From NCBI GenBank assembly GCA_964649085.1, contig CAZYPN010000036.1, positions 1 to 64,000 of the forward strand: DNA of 64,000 bases, read 5' to 3'. Of the stretch, positions 8,275 to 16,732 are shown piece after piece. The stretch's first letter is position 1; each line of letters starts with the position of its first letter. Under the pieces are notes generated by a model. It was not told where the DNA came from, searched no databases, and saw only the letters and a program-made list of their open reading frames with translations. Source of the DNA: JADMJV01 sp964649085. GTDB taxonomy: Bacteria; Vulcanimicrobiota; Xenobia; Xenobiales; JADMJV01. The translations under genes and the position numbers were made by a program.

Positions 8275-9978
8275 ATGAGAACCTTGCTCGCAGCACTCTT
8301 CCTGGGTAGCGCACTGGCTGCTGCCGCACCCACTCCGGTGGAACAGGACCGCTATCGCTTTCCCTCAACCGTGGCCCAGCACGGCATGGTGGTTTCGGCC
8401 GAACCCCTGGCTTCCCAGGCCGGAGTCCTGGTGCTGAAAAGCGGGGGCAATGCGGTGGACGCCGCCGTGGTGGTGGCTCTGGCGCTGGCGGTTACGCTGC
8501 CCCGGGCCGGAAACCTGGGCGGGGGCGGCTTTATGCTGATTCGCAGCCCACAGGGCCAGGTGTATTCGCTGGACTTTCGCGAGTGTGCACCGGCCGCGGC
8601 CAGCGAGACCATGTTGCAAAACTCGGCCGGTGACCGAGACGTGGACAAAGCCACCATCGGCGGCCTTTGCGTGGGGGTGCCCGGCACCGTGGCCGGCTTG
8701 GAAATGGCCCTGCAGCGCTTCGGAACCCTGGCCTGGAAAGATGCCGTGGAACCAGCCCGTCAGCTGGCATCCGAGGGTTTCCTCGTGCCGGCCTGGCTGA
8801 CCCTGGAAATCGAGCGAATTCGCCCCAATCTGGAGCGCTTTCCCGACAGCCGCAAAGTGTTTCTGCCCGAAGGCCAACCCCTGCAACCCGGCAGCCTTTG
8901 GAAACAGCCCGATCTGGCCCGTACCCTGGGCCTGATCCAACAGCGCGGCAGCGCTGGATTCTACCAGGGCCAGGTGGCCCAAAGGCTGGTCCAATCCATC
9001 CAACGCCACGGTGGCATCATGTCCCTGCAGGACCTGCGCGACTACAAACCCCGCTGGCGACCCACCGTAAGCGGTAGCTATCGAGGCTATCAGGTCGATT
9101 CCATGGCCCCGCCCTCTTCCGGCGGCGTTCACCTCATCCAGGCACTCAACGTGCTCGAAGGCTATGAGCTCAAGGCGTCGGGGCACAACTCGGCGTTGAC
9201 GCTGCACCGCCTGATCGAAACCCTGCGCCAGTGTTATGCTGACCGCAGCCAGTGGTTGGGCGACCCCGACTTCACCAAAATTCCTTTGCAGTGGCTGACC
9301 TCCAAGGACTATGCCCGAAACATTCGGGCCCAGATTCCCGAACGTCAGGCCCGCAACAGCACCGTGGTTCAGCCGGGAACTCCGGCCGCCGGCGAAAGCC
9401 CCCAGACCACTCACTTTTGCGTGGTCGACTCGAAAGGCTGGGCGGTGTCGCTGACCTATACCCTCAACTTCTCCTACGGTTCTTTTCTGGTAGCCGAAGG
9501 TACCGGAGTGCTGCTCAACAATGAGATGGACGACTTTTCAGCGGCCCCCGGCAAACCCAATGCCTTTGGCCTGATCGGCGGAGCAGCCAATGCCATCGCC
9601 CCGCGGAAAAGGCCGCTCTCGTCGATGACGCCGACCATCGTTCAGAAGGACGGCCAGCTGGTAGCAGCCCTGGGTTCTCCGGGCGGCAGTCGCATCATTA
9701 CGGTCGTGCTTCAGGTGCTGCTCAACCTGATCGACTTCGACCTGAACGCCCAGTCGGCCGTGGCCGAGAGCAGACTGCATCATCAGTGGTTGCCCGACCA
9801 GGTCGACCTGGAGCAGGGGTTCAGCCCCGATACTCGGGCCTTGCTCGAGAGCTGGGGACACCGAGTGGTGGCAGCCGAATCGCTCGGCCACGCCATGGTG
9901 ATCGTGCGCCGCCCCGACGGCATGCTGGAAGGCGGCGCCGACCCCCGCCGCACGGGCGGTAGCGCGCTGGGCTACTAG
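8275..9978 (+). CDS. ggt: Gamma-glutamyltransferase, secreted
   Basis: Ntn-hydrolase that cleaves or transfers the gamma-glutamyl group of glutathione and related compounds, probably in the periplasm. The start at ATG 8275 gives a clean signal peptide (MRTLLAALFLGSALAAAAP) and sits after an AGGGGGG ribosome site; an upstream GTG-type start would not. The autocatalytic cleavage site is T-T-H with Thr378 as the predicted new N-terminal nucleophile, followed by the family pattern VVDSKGWAVSLTYTLN. The oxyanion and substrate region GSPGGSR is present near the C-terminus. At 567 residues the protein is full length. Its stop overlaps the convergent downstream gene by 4 nt. Confidence 0.94.
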   Translation: MRTLLAALFLGSALAAAAPTPVEQDRYRFPSTVAQHGMVVSAEPLASQAGVLVLKSGGNAVDAAVVVALALAVTLPRAGNLGGGGFMLIRSPQGQVYSLDFRECAPAAASETMLQNSAGDRDVDKATIGGLCVGVPGTVAGLEMALQRFGTLAWKDAVEPARQLASEGFLVPAWLTLEIERIRPNLERFPDSRKVFLPEGQPLQPGSLWKQPDLARTLGLIQQRGSAGFYQGQVAQRLVQSIQRHGGIMSLQDLRDYKPRWRPTVSGSYRGYQVDSMAPPSSGGVHLIQALNVLEGYELKASGHNSALTLHRLIETLRQCYADRSQWLGDPDFTKIPLQWLTSKDYARNIRAQIPERQARNSTVVQPGTPAAGESPQTTHFCVVDSKGWAVSLTYTLNFSYGSFLVAEGTGVLLNNEMDDFSAAPGKPNAFGLIGGAANAIAPRKRPLSSMTPTIVQKDGQLVAALGSPGGSRIITVVLQVLLNLIDFDLNAQSAVAESRLHHQWLPDQVDLEQGFSPDTRALLESWGHRVVAAESLGHAMVIVRRPDGMLEGGADPRRTGGSALGY

Positions 9979-11027
9979 ACCGGGGGCGGGGCGACTTCGA
10001 AGGTGGCCAGCACGGCCCGATGGTCGGATGGCCAGGGGGTCATCACCACATCGGCAAAATCGGCACTTTCGCCCAGGATCTGCGCCGACTTCAACTGCAG
10101 TTCGGGGCCCCGATACATCACGAAATCGATGCGATCATGATGGTCTGACGGGTCGTCGGGCTTGGTATCGGGAGTCCAGGTATTGCCGGGATGAGTCATT
10201 TCATCAGGGTAGATCTCCCGGTAACTATCCTTGTAGCCGGCCTGTTGAAACTGACGGGAGGCCGGCCAATCGACCTTGATAGGGTGGCGACCCGCCTCGG
10301 CGGCCCGGGGGGTCCAATCCAGGTAGGAAGGCTCGTTAAAGTCGCCTACGGAGATGCTGGGCAGGCCGGTGGCCTGCGACTCCCGGATCATCGTGCGCAC
10401 TTCATCGCCCCGGGTCTTGTCTGCCGAAGCGATGGCCTCTTCCTCGGTATTCAGGTAAGGCCCACCGCCGCTGGGCAGGTGGCACAGTTGATGCGACTGG
10501 AAGGGAAACGAGGTGAGATGAGCATTGGCAAAGGCCACTTTTGCTCCGTTGTCGAGCGAAACCGTGACCGCATAACGCTTGGGGCTGACCGACTCGATCG
10601 GAAAGCGGCTCAACAGAGCCGTGCGCTTATCCTGCTGGACCCAGTGCATTCCCAGCTTCTTGGCCAGAACCCGGGTATTGCGCACCGACTCTTGCAGTCC
10701 GACCAGGTCGGCTCCGCTGTTGCGGATGACGTCGGCAACGGCATCCACCCCGTTCTGACAGTCGAACATCGTGTTCAGACTCAACACCTTCAACACCGCC
10801 GAGGCTGCCCCAGGGGTGGCCGCCGAGGCGGCCTGCAAGGCCGAGGCCAACCCTTGCGACTGCAGGGCCGGCGAGGGTGTGGACGCGGGCGAACCTTGCA
10901 GACAAACGGCATCGCACGACGGCGGCTCGGCAGCAGCCTCCAGCGCGGGTGGGGCCGCGCTGGCAAGGGTCTTGGGAAAGGTGGGGAGGGGTCGGTTGTG
11001 CAGACTCTGAATCATCGCGCCCAGCAT
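9975..11027 (-). CDS. Endonuclease/exonuclease/phosphatase-superfamily protein
   Basis: Probable metal-dependent phosphoesterase (DNase I/synaptojanin fold). Motifs in order: VLSLNTMFD, GLQES with the metal-binding Glu, FANAHLTS, GDFNEP, DRIDFVMY and the catalytic SDHRAVLATF at the end. The first 75 or so residues are an Ala/Pro/Ser-rich low-complexity tail without a signal peptide. I chose ATG 11027, which lies after GGGGAGGGG; a start at 11057 is possible but has no such site. The substrate (nucleic acid, phosphoinositide or sphingomyelin type) cannot be told. It follows the 11074-11550 gene on the same strand and overlaps ggt by 4 nt at its 3' end. Confidence 0.85.
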   Translation of the reverse strand: MLGAMIQSLHNRPLPTFPKTLASAAPPALEAAAEPPSCDAVCLQGSPASTPSPALQSQGLASALQAASAATPGAASAVLKVLSLNTMFDCQNGVDAVADVIRNSGADLVGLQESVRNTRVLAKKLGMHWVQQDKRTALLSRFPIESVSPKRYAVTVSLDNGAKVAFANAHLTSFPFQSHQLCHLPSGGGPYLNTEEEAIASADKTRGDEVRTMIRESQATGLPSISVGDFNEPSYLDWTPRAAEAGRHPIKVDWPASRQFQQAGYKDSYREIYPDEMTHPGNTWTPDTKPDDPSDHHDRIDFVMYRGPELQLKSAQILGESADFADVVMTPWPSDHRAVLATFEVAPPPV

Positions 11028-11073
11028 AGCCGACCCCTCCCCCCGGATTGTTTTCAACTGATGAACAGTTGGT

Positions 11074-11550
11074 TCAGTCCGCGAGAGTGCCCTGAAGACA
11101 GAAACTGTCTCCGGGGTGGTAACGGTCGAGCCGACAGAAAACCACTTGCGCGTGATGGCCCTGACGCTCGCTCACGCGAAGGTGGTCGACCCGCGCTGGC
11201 CGGGTTACCACGGTGATGGTCTCGCAGGCATCGAGATGTCCGGCGAGATCAAATCTCTGATAGCGAATCTCCGCCTGTCCCTCGGCAAAGTCGCCCTGAT
11301 AACGGGCCTCCACCACCTCGAGGTGGGGGTAGTGCTCGTCTTCTCGGCTGTCGTTGCGCAGCAGAACGTGCCCCTCGCGAGGGTCGAGGTCCATCTCCTC
11401 GGAGCACGGGCCGTTGAGATTGTCTACGGCCATCATGCGCTGCATTACGCTCGACAGATGTTCGAGTTGCTGCTGAGCCAGCTCAGCCCGAAGGGGAATT
11501 TTGCGCCGTCGGGCCAGCTGAGGGGGTAGCTCTAGATTTGTCTGTGACAT
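11074..11550 (-). CDS. Hypothetical PilZ-like-sized cytoplasmic protein downstream of truD
   Basis: Not recognised. It has 158 residues from ATG 11550, which lies behind GGAGGTGCTGG inside the 3' end of truD, a 68-nt overlap. The N-terminal part is a charged helix (about 10-45). The remainder alternates short beta-like strands rich in charged and aromatic residues (VVEARYQGDFAEGQAEIRY, ITVVTRPARVDHLRVSERQ) with one distal cysteine pair (VFCRL, SFCLQ). This layout would fit a small beta-barrel such as PilZ, but the RxxxR and D/NxSxxG signatures are not evident, so no function is given. A small dyad (CAACTG/CAGTTG) sits just past its stop. Confidence 0.65.
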   Translation of the reverse strand: MSQTNLELPPQLARRRKIPLRAELAQQQLEHLSSVMQRMMAVDNLNGPCSEEMDLDPREGHVLLRNDSREDEHYPHLEVVEARYQGDFAEGQAEIRYQRFDLAGHLDACETITVVTRPARVDHLRVSERQGHHAQVVFCRLDRYHPGDSFCLQGTLAD

Positions 11551-12589
11551 CCAGCACCTCCACAGCAGTAAGAACGTCCTGGCCAGTCCCGAAGTTCCCC
11601 TCGTGGAAGAAGTGGCCCAGCAGCACCGTAGCGTAAGCACCCGGTGGCAGGTCGAAAGCGACCTCCAGTTCACCTCGACCCAACGGTCGCAGCTGCAGTT
11701 GAGGCAAGGGCAGACGCAACACACGCCGGCTGCCCGGGGCGCGAAAGGGGCGAAACGACTCCGAGTTCAACCCCAGTTCTTGCAACAGTCGCTGCTCCTC
11801 GAGGGTGGGTTCTTGTAGCTTGTAGCCCCAGATGGGACCCAACGGCGCCAGTGCAAAGGCGGCCAGCGCCCTTTGCTCCTCGGGAGTACCCGCGGCACGA
11901 AAGTCTCCACGCTGGTCACTTCGACACCAGTCGCCCGGGCGCGCCACCAGAAAGCGCCCCTGCTCGATTCGTCGTTGCAGAAAGCCGTTGAACAGATCGG
12001 AGACCAGCGAGTTGAGCTCGAAGTTGTGGGGCCAGCGACGGCGTTGCTTCTTGGGCGGAGGTGTGCGCAACATTTCCAGGGCGACCTCACGGTAATGCGG
12101 CTGCTGGCCAAAGCGCTGAATACCATAGTAGTTGGCCCATCCCAGGGGGAGCTGACGGGCCCACAGCGTTCGAAACTGCTCGGCGGAGAGGCTGCAGTCT
12201 TGCAATCGCAGTTGGAAGCGGTTTCCCCTCAACTGGCCGGGGCGCAACGGCTCTTCGACAAACCCCCGGGGTTCCCAGTCGAGCACTTCGGCCAGGTTGG
12301 GACGCGCCGCGGCACACGAGGCGGGCAAAGAGATCCACTGGCGAGTCAGGGCGCAGCGGTCTTTGAAGCCGGCCGCGCTGACCTGGCCTCGGGGGATGCC
12401 GGCCTGATCGGCCACGGCCCTCAATAGCGCGGGGGTAGAAAGGTCCCTTTTGGTAACCTCGACCAATGCATAAGCCCCGCTGGACAGCGGGGACAACAGC
12501 GGGATCTCCTCCACGCAAAAATCCTCTGGCACAGCCTTCCAGCGAGCCACGCCCAACCAACCCTCGGGGAACGCTCTGGGAAACTTCAT
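11483..12589 (-). CDS. truD: tRNA pseudouridine synthase D
   Basis: Converts uridine 13 of tRNA to pseudouridine. The TruD-specific catalytic motif is seen as GFKDRCALTRQ, with Asp77 as the predicted nucleophile. The RNA-binding stretch GNRFQLRL and the family pattern W-A-N-Y-Y-G-I-Q-R-F-G follow. The N-terminus carries P-E-D-F-C-V-E-E, which matches the family start, and the length of 368 residues is normal. AGGAAGG precedes the ATG. It is divergent from the helicase-nuclease gene with 63 nt between them. The last 68 nt overlap the next gene in another frame, so the two are likely translationally linked. Confidence 0.93.
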   Translation of the reverse strand: MKFPRAFPEGWLGVARWKAVPEDFCVEEIPLLSPLSSGAYALVEVTKRDLSTPALLRAVADQAGIPRGQVSAAGFKDRCALTRQWISLPASCAAARPNLAEVLDWEPRGFVEEPLRPGQLRGNRFQLRLQDCSLSAEQFRTLWARQLPLGWANYYGIQRFGQQPHYREVALEMLRTPPPKKQRRRWPHNFELNSLVSDLFNGFLQRRIEQGRFLVARPGDWCRSDQRGDFRAAGTPEEQRALAAFALAPLGPIWGYKLQEPTLEEQRLLQELGLNSESFRPFRAPGSRRVLRLPLPQLQLRPLGRGELEVAFDLPPGAYATVLLGHFFHEGNFGTGQDVLTAVEVLDVTDKSRATPSAGPTAQNSPSG

Positions 12590-12652
12590 CCGATCCGGCC
12601 TTCCTCAGCCTCTGCCGGGGAACCTGGGGCTTGAGAGCGAAGCCGCCTGCCC

Positions 12653-15544
12653 ATGGATGACCCGCTGGAAGGATTGACCGAGCAGCAACTCGAGGCCGTG
12701 ACCCACGCTGGCGGTCCGCTGCTGATTGTGGCCGGGGCCGGTACGGGAAAAACCACCGTATTGACTCGCCGAGTGGCACACCTGATCCGCTCGGGGGCGG
12801 CGAAAAGCTCGGAAGTACTGGCCCTGACCTTCACCGACAAGGCGGCTCAGGAAATGCAGGGGCGCATCGATGAACTGCTGCCCCTCGGCTCTGCCGATAC
12901 TACGGTATGCACCTTCCACTCTTTCGGTGACCGCATCTTGCGCCAGTATGCGCTGGAGATCGGCCTGGCACAGGACTATCGTATGCTCGACGACACCGGT
13001 CAGGTCTTGTTCTTGCGACGCTTTCTCTTCGATCTGCCGCTGCAGCGGCTGCGTCCGCTGGGCAACCCCACCACCCATCTACGTGCCCTCAAATCTCACT
13101 TCTCCAAATTGAAGGAAGAATGCATCGAGCCGGCCACCTATCTGGCCTGGGCCGAGCAGCTGCACAAGGCGGCTCAGGGACTACCCGCCGCCATGGAACA
13201 GGCGGAACTGCAATGGGAAATGGCCCGCTGCTACGACGCCTACCAACAACTGCTGGCTCGCGAAGGTCGCTGCGATTTTTCCGATCTGGTCTATCGCCCG
13301 CTGCAGTTGCTGCGCCATCATCCCCACATTCTCCAGCGCGTGCAGCGGCAGTTTCGCTACATTCTGGTGGATGAATTCCAGGATACCAACGGATCTCAGT
13401 TTGAACTGGTTCGGCTGCTGGCCGCCGAGCACCGCAACCTCAGTGTGGTAGGCGACGACGATCAATCGATTTACGCCTTCCGCGGAGCCGCCATCGGCAA
13501 CATTCTCAGCTTTCTCGAGCACTACCCCGATTCGCGACAGGTGGTGCTGACCCACAACTATCGCTCCTTGCAACCGATCCTGGAAGCCAGCTACACCCTG
13601 ATTCAGGCCAACAATCCGGGGCGACTCGAAGTGATCAACCAGATCGACAAACGCCTGCGAGCCGCCCGCACCGACCTTATCCCCCTGGACCCAGAGGCCA
13701 TCGAACTGCATCGCTTCGAGACCGTCAGCGAAGAGGCCGAAGCCGTGGCTCGACGCATCGCCGAATGGAGCCAGCAACACGAACTGGGCTTCGATAGCTT
13801 CGCGCTGCTGGTGCGCAACAACAACGACGCCAGTCCCTTTTTGCGAGCCCTCAACGCTATGGAGATCCCTTATCGTTTCTCGGGCAACGAAGGTCTCTAT
13901 CGCCGGGCCGAAGTCCGCCTGATCGTTTCCATCATCCACGTGCTCTGCGATCCACACGATGGTCAGGCGCTGTTCTACTTGCTGTCTCACGACTTCTATG
14001 CAGCTTCGGCGCGCGACCTGGTGCGATTGGCCAACCTGGCCAAGCGCGAGCACCGCCCCTTGCTGCAACAACTGGAACGACTGCTGGCCGAGCCTCCGGA
14101 CGACTACGAAAGCCTGCCGGTGCTGCAGGGCTTTTTCAACGACTATCGCGAGTTCGTCGAGCACATTCCGCGACTCCCGCCGGGCACGCTGATCTATCAG
14201 TTCCTGCAGCGCAGCCCCTGGTGGACGCGCCTGACTCGAGGAGAGGTCGACAACGCTCAGGCCATCGTGCAGAACATTGCACGCTTCTTCGACGTCGTCT
14301 CGCGTTATTCGGAAGAGCACCCCGAAGGCAACCTGGCCGATTTCGTCAATCATCTCGACCTGTTGATCGAATCGGGGGACTCACCCTCGGTGGTCGAATC
14401 CGACAGCCTGGACGAAGCCGTTCAGGTGCTCACCATTCACCGTTCCAAGGGCCTGGAGTTTCCGGTGGTGTTTGTGGTGGGCCTCAACGACGAACGCTTT
14501 CCCGGCCGCCCCCGCGGTGAAGACCTCGAGTTTCCCTGGCCGCTGCTGGCCGACCACTCCCGTGACGACCAGGATTTTGTGCGCGAAGAACGCCGGCTGT
14601 TCTATGTGGCCCTCACCCGAGCCCAGCAACACTTGTGGCTATCGGGCTCGAACGACACCGGCAGCCGACGCAAGAATCGCCCCAGTCGATTTATTGGCGA
14701 AGCTCTGGGGCGCCGGGCCAGCCGCACTCTGGCCCCCCAGTTGCCCTCGATGGAGCGCATTCGCCGGGCTGCCCCTGTAGAGCCGGCCCGACGCCCCTTG
14801 CCGCGCAAAGATCAACCGCTGGTGCTTACCCAGCAGGCCATTCACGACTATCAAGAGTGCCCCCATCGCTATTACCTGGGCCACATCTTAAGGATCCCTC
14901 AGCCGGAAAGCCATCAGTTCTCCTACGGAACAGCCCTGCACGAGTCCATTTCCTGGTTCCTCAAGCAACTGAAGGAAGAAGGGCGCACTCCCAGCGAGGA
15001 GGAGCTGGTGCAGCGATTTCACGGCCTCTGGAGCCAGGTGGGCTGCCTGAGTCCCGAGCACGCTCGGGCCCGCCGAGAACAAGGAGAGCTCACGCTGCGC
15101 CGCTTTTGGAGCGAAGAGGTAGCCCGGCCCCAGGTGCCCCACCTTATCGAGCAAGAATTTCGAGTGCGCCTGCAAGACATCTCCATACGCGGGCGCATCG
15201 ACCGGGTGGATCTGATGGAGGGTAAAGCCCGTCTGATCGACTACAAAACCAGCGCAGTCTATCAGGCCGACAAAGCTGCCGAACAGGCACGCCAGAGCCT
15301 GCAACTCTCGATTTACGGCATGGCGCTCAAGTTTCAGCATCAGCTGGAGCCGGAAGAACTCTGTCTGCACTTTCTCGAAAGCGGGCTGCGTGGGGTCAGC
15401 TACTGGGACGATCACCCTTTCGAGCAACACACCGAGTCGATCTTGGAGACGGCCCGGAGCATTCGCCACGGCCACTTTCCCGCCCGACCCTCTCAGCAAC
15501 GCTGCCAGAGCTGCAGCTATCGGTCGGTCTGTGACGAACGCTAG
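12653..15544 (+). CDS. UvrD/Rep-type helicase fused to an iron-sulfur RecB-family nuclease
   Basis: Probable DNA-end or repair processing enzyme of 963 residues. The SF1A helicase motifs are in order: GAGTGKTT (motif I, about 25-32), VDEFQDTN (motif II, about 238), GDDDQSIYAFRGA (III), a TIHRSKGLEFPVVFVVG region (V) and YVALTRAQ (VI). The C-terminal third, from QAIHDYQECPHRYYL, is a PD-(D/E)XK domain with IRGRIDRVDL and LIDYKTS supplying the catalytic Asp/Lys. One cysteine before the core (ECPHR) and three at the very end (CQSCSYRSVC, C-x2-C-x5-C) match the AddB/AdnB-type [4Fe-4S] staple. No AddA or RecC-like partner gene is nearby. There is no obvious ribosome site before ATG 12653. Confidence 0.92.
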   Translation: MDDPLEGLTEQQLEAVTHAGGPLLIVAGAGTGKTTVLTRRVAHLIRSGAAKSSEVLALTFTDKAAQEMQGRIDELLPLGSADTTVCTFHSFGDRILRQYALEIGLAQDYRMLDDTGQVLFLRRFLFDLPLQRLRPLGNPTTHLRALKSHFSKLKEECIEPATYLAWAEQLHKAAQGLPAAMEQAELQWEMARCYDAYQQLLAREGRCDFSDLVYRPLQLLRHHPHILQRVQRQFRYILVDEFQDTNGSQFELVRLLAAEHRNLSVVGDDDQSIYAFRGAAIGNILSFLEHYPDSRQVVLTHNYRSLQPILEASYTLIQANNPGRLEVINQIDKRLRAARTDLIPLDPEAIELHRFETVSEEAEAVARRIAEWSQQHELGFDSFALLVRNNNDASPFLRALNAMEIPYRFSGNEGLYRRAEVRLIVSIIHVLCDPHDGQALFYLLSHDFYAASARDLVRLANLAKREHRPLLQQLERLLAEPPDDYESLPVLQGFFNDYREFVEHIPRLPPGTLIYQFLQRSPWWTRLTRGEVDNAQAIVQNIARFFDVVSRYSEEHPEGNLADFVNHLDLLIESGDSPSVVESDSLDEAVQVLTIHRSKGLEFPVVFVVGLNDERFPGRPRGEDLEFPWPLLADHSRDDQDFVREERRLFYVALTRAQQHLWLSGSNDTGSRRKNRPSRFIGEALGRRASRTLAPQLPSMERIRRAAPVEPARRPLPRKDQPLVLTQQAIHDYQECPHRYYLGHILRIPQPESHQFSYGTALHESISWFLKQLKEEGRTPSEEELVQRFHGLWSQVGCLSPEHARARREQGELTLRRFWSEEVARPQVPHLIEQEFRVRLQDISIRGRIDRVDLMEGKARLIDYKTSAVYQADKAAEQARQSLQLSIYGMALKFQHQLEPEELCLHFLESGLRGVSYWDDHPFEQHTESILETARSIRHGHFPARPSQQRCQSCSYRSVCDER

Positions 15545-15558
15545 GATCGCGGCGGTGG

Positions 15559-16314
15559 TTACTGCTGAGCCGTGACGCTGAAGCGCTGCACCAGTGTATA
15601 GGGGCTCTGGGACAGAGGAACCGAGCCCAGGCTCAGGCGACGACGGGCTTCGGTAACCCCAACCGCGCTCAGCTCGAGGGTCCAGACGGGTGCGTTTTGC
15701 AGGACTCGAAACCTCAGGAGTTGGTTGCAGACCACCTTTCGATTGGCCACGGGAGCCAGGCTGGAGGGGCGGGTGAGCCAGGAGGTCCAGGTGGAGTCGA
15801 TGGCGGGCGGCGCCGCCGAGGGAGCCGGATCGACCCGCCGCACCAGCCACTTGAAGGGATGTTGCTGTTCGTAGCCCTGGCCATCGGCGGCACCGGCGCT
15901 GATGACCAGACCACCGGGCGTGGGCACATTGGGAATGACACAGTAGTAGGTGACCTGGATCGGCAGGGTGGCCTCTCCTGAATTGAGGTCGGCATTCCAA
16001 TTATGGTCGTTGTTGCCGCTGTCGCTGGACAGGAAGGTGAGGGCATCGCCATCGCGGCCAGAGCCCAGATTGGGACCCACCTGGGCAGTGGCCGAAGTGC
16101 CGGCTCGCGAAGTTGAGTTGGCCAGGTCTCGCACCAGGTAGGTGCGGGCCAGCAGCAGTTGTTTGAGCGCTTCGTCCCGGGCATTGGTGCGCCGCCAGAG
16201 GTCGCTGACCTGCTTGAACGAGGCGGCCAGCACCAGCGACAGCAGGGAAAACAGGCCGCAGGCCAGCACGACCTCGACCACAGAGAAGGCTCGACGGCAG
16301 CGCTCAGTGGCCAT
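15559..16314 (-). CDS. Minor pseudopilin, PilW/GspJ-like
   Basis: Type IV pilus or type II secretion minor pilin of 251 residues. The N-terminus shows a basic leader and a class III cleavage motif, RRA-FSVVEVVLACGLFSLL, with Glu at +5 and a hydrophobic helix. Position -1 is Ala rather than the usual Gly. The globular part is long and rich in Ser/Pro, with two or more cysteines (TYYC, VVC). It is the last gene of a three-gene minus-strand cluster (with 16304-16732 and 16717-18903), overlaps the preceding gene by 11 nt and has no strong ribosome site, so it is probably translationally coupled. The PilW assignment rests on size and gene order. Confidence 0.8.
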   Translation of the reverse strand: MATERCRRAFSVVEVVLACGLFSLLSLVLAASFKQVSDLWRRTNARDEALKQLLLARTYLVRDLANSTSRAGTSATAQVGPNLGSGRDGDALTFLSSDSGNNDHNWNADLNSGEATLPIQVTYYCVIPNVPTPGGLVISAGAADGQGYEQQHPFKWLVRRVDPAPSAAPPAIDSTWTSWLTRPSSLAPVANRKVVCNQLLRFRVLQNAPVWTLELSAVGVTEARRRLSLGSVPLSQSPYTLVQRFSVTAQQ

Positions 16315-16732
16315 AGATCAGCCTGGAAACCTGGGTCACCTGACGGCCATGTCCGGCCTGCCCCTGAACGCCCGTTTGCCAGGTGACGTTGACCGTACAG
16401 CGCAAGAGCCCGGGCGTGACCGAGGCCAGTGACTCCAGATGCAGACTTGCATTGAAGTCTTTGCCTCCCAGGTTGACCTGGTCCTGGAGATACGGATCGG
16501 TGAAGCCGGTGTTGCCCCAGAAGGGGTCGCTGGAGGCGGGGAGCCCGTAGAGAAAGTCGTCCATCACCTGGCTGGCATAGCCGTTGGCCAGGGCCAGATC
16601 GCCCGACTTTTGATGACTGCGGCTGGCCGAAATGGAGAGGGCGATGGAGGTGAGGATGGCCACGACGATCAGGCCCGTGGCAATCAGGACTTCGGCCAGC
16701 GAGAGGCCACGCTGGCTCAGAACTCGTGCCAA
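16304..16732 (-). CDS. Minor pseudopilin, PilV/GspI-like
   Basis: Short prepilin-like protein of 142 residues. The leader peptidase motif is QRG-LSLAEVLIATGLIVVAIL, with Gly at -1, Glu at +5 and Leu instead of Phe at +1. The rest is a small globular domain without recognised motifs. It uses a TTG start behind GGAAGT and overlaps both neighbours (16 nt and 11 nt), so the three genes form an operon. The PilV-like protein of cluster II (44526) has an almost identical RGLSLAE leader, suggesting that the two clusters share an ancestor. Confidence 0.8.
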   Translation of the reverse strand: MARVLSQRGLSLAEVLIATGLIVVAILTSIALSISASRSHQKSGDLALANGYASQVMDDFLYGLPASSDPFWGNTGFTDPYLQDQVNLGGKDFNASLHLESLASVTPGLLRCTVNVTWQTGVQGQAGHGRQVTQVSRLIYGH

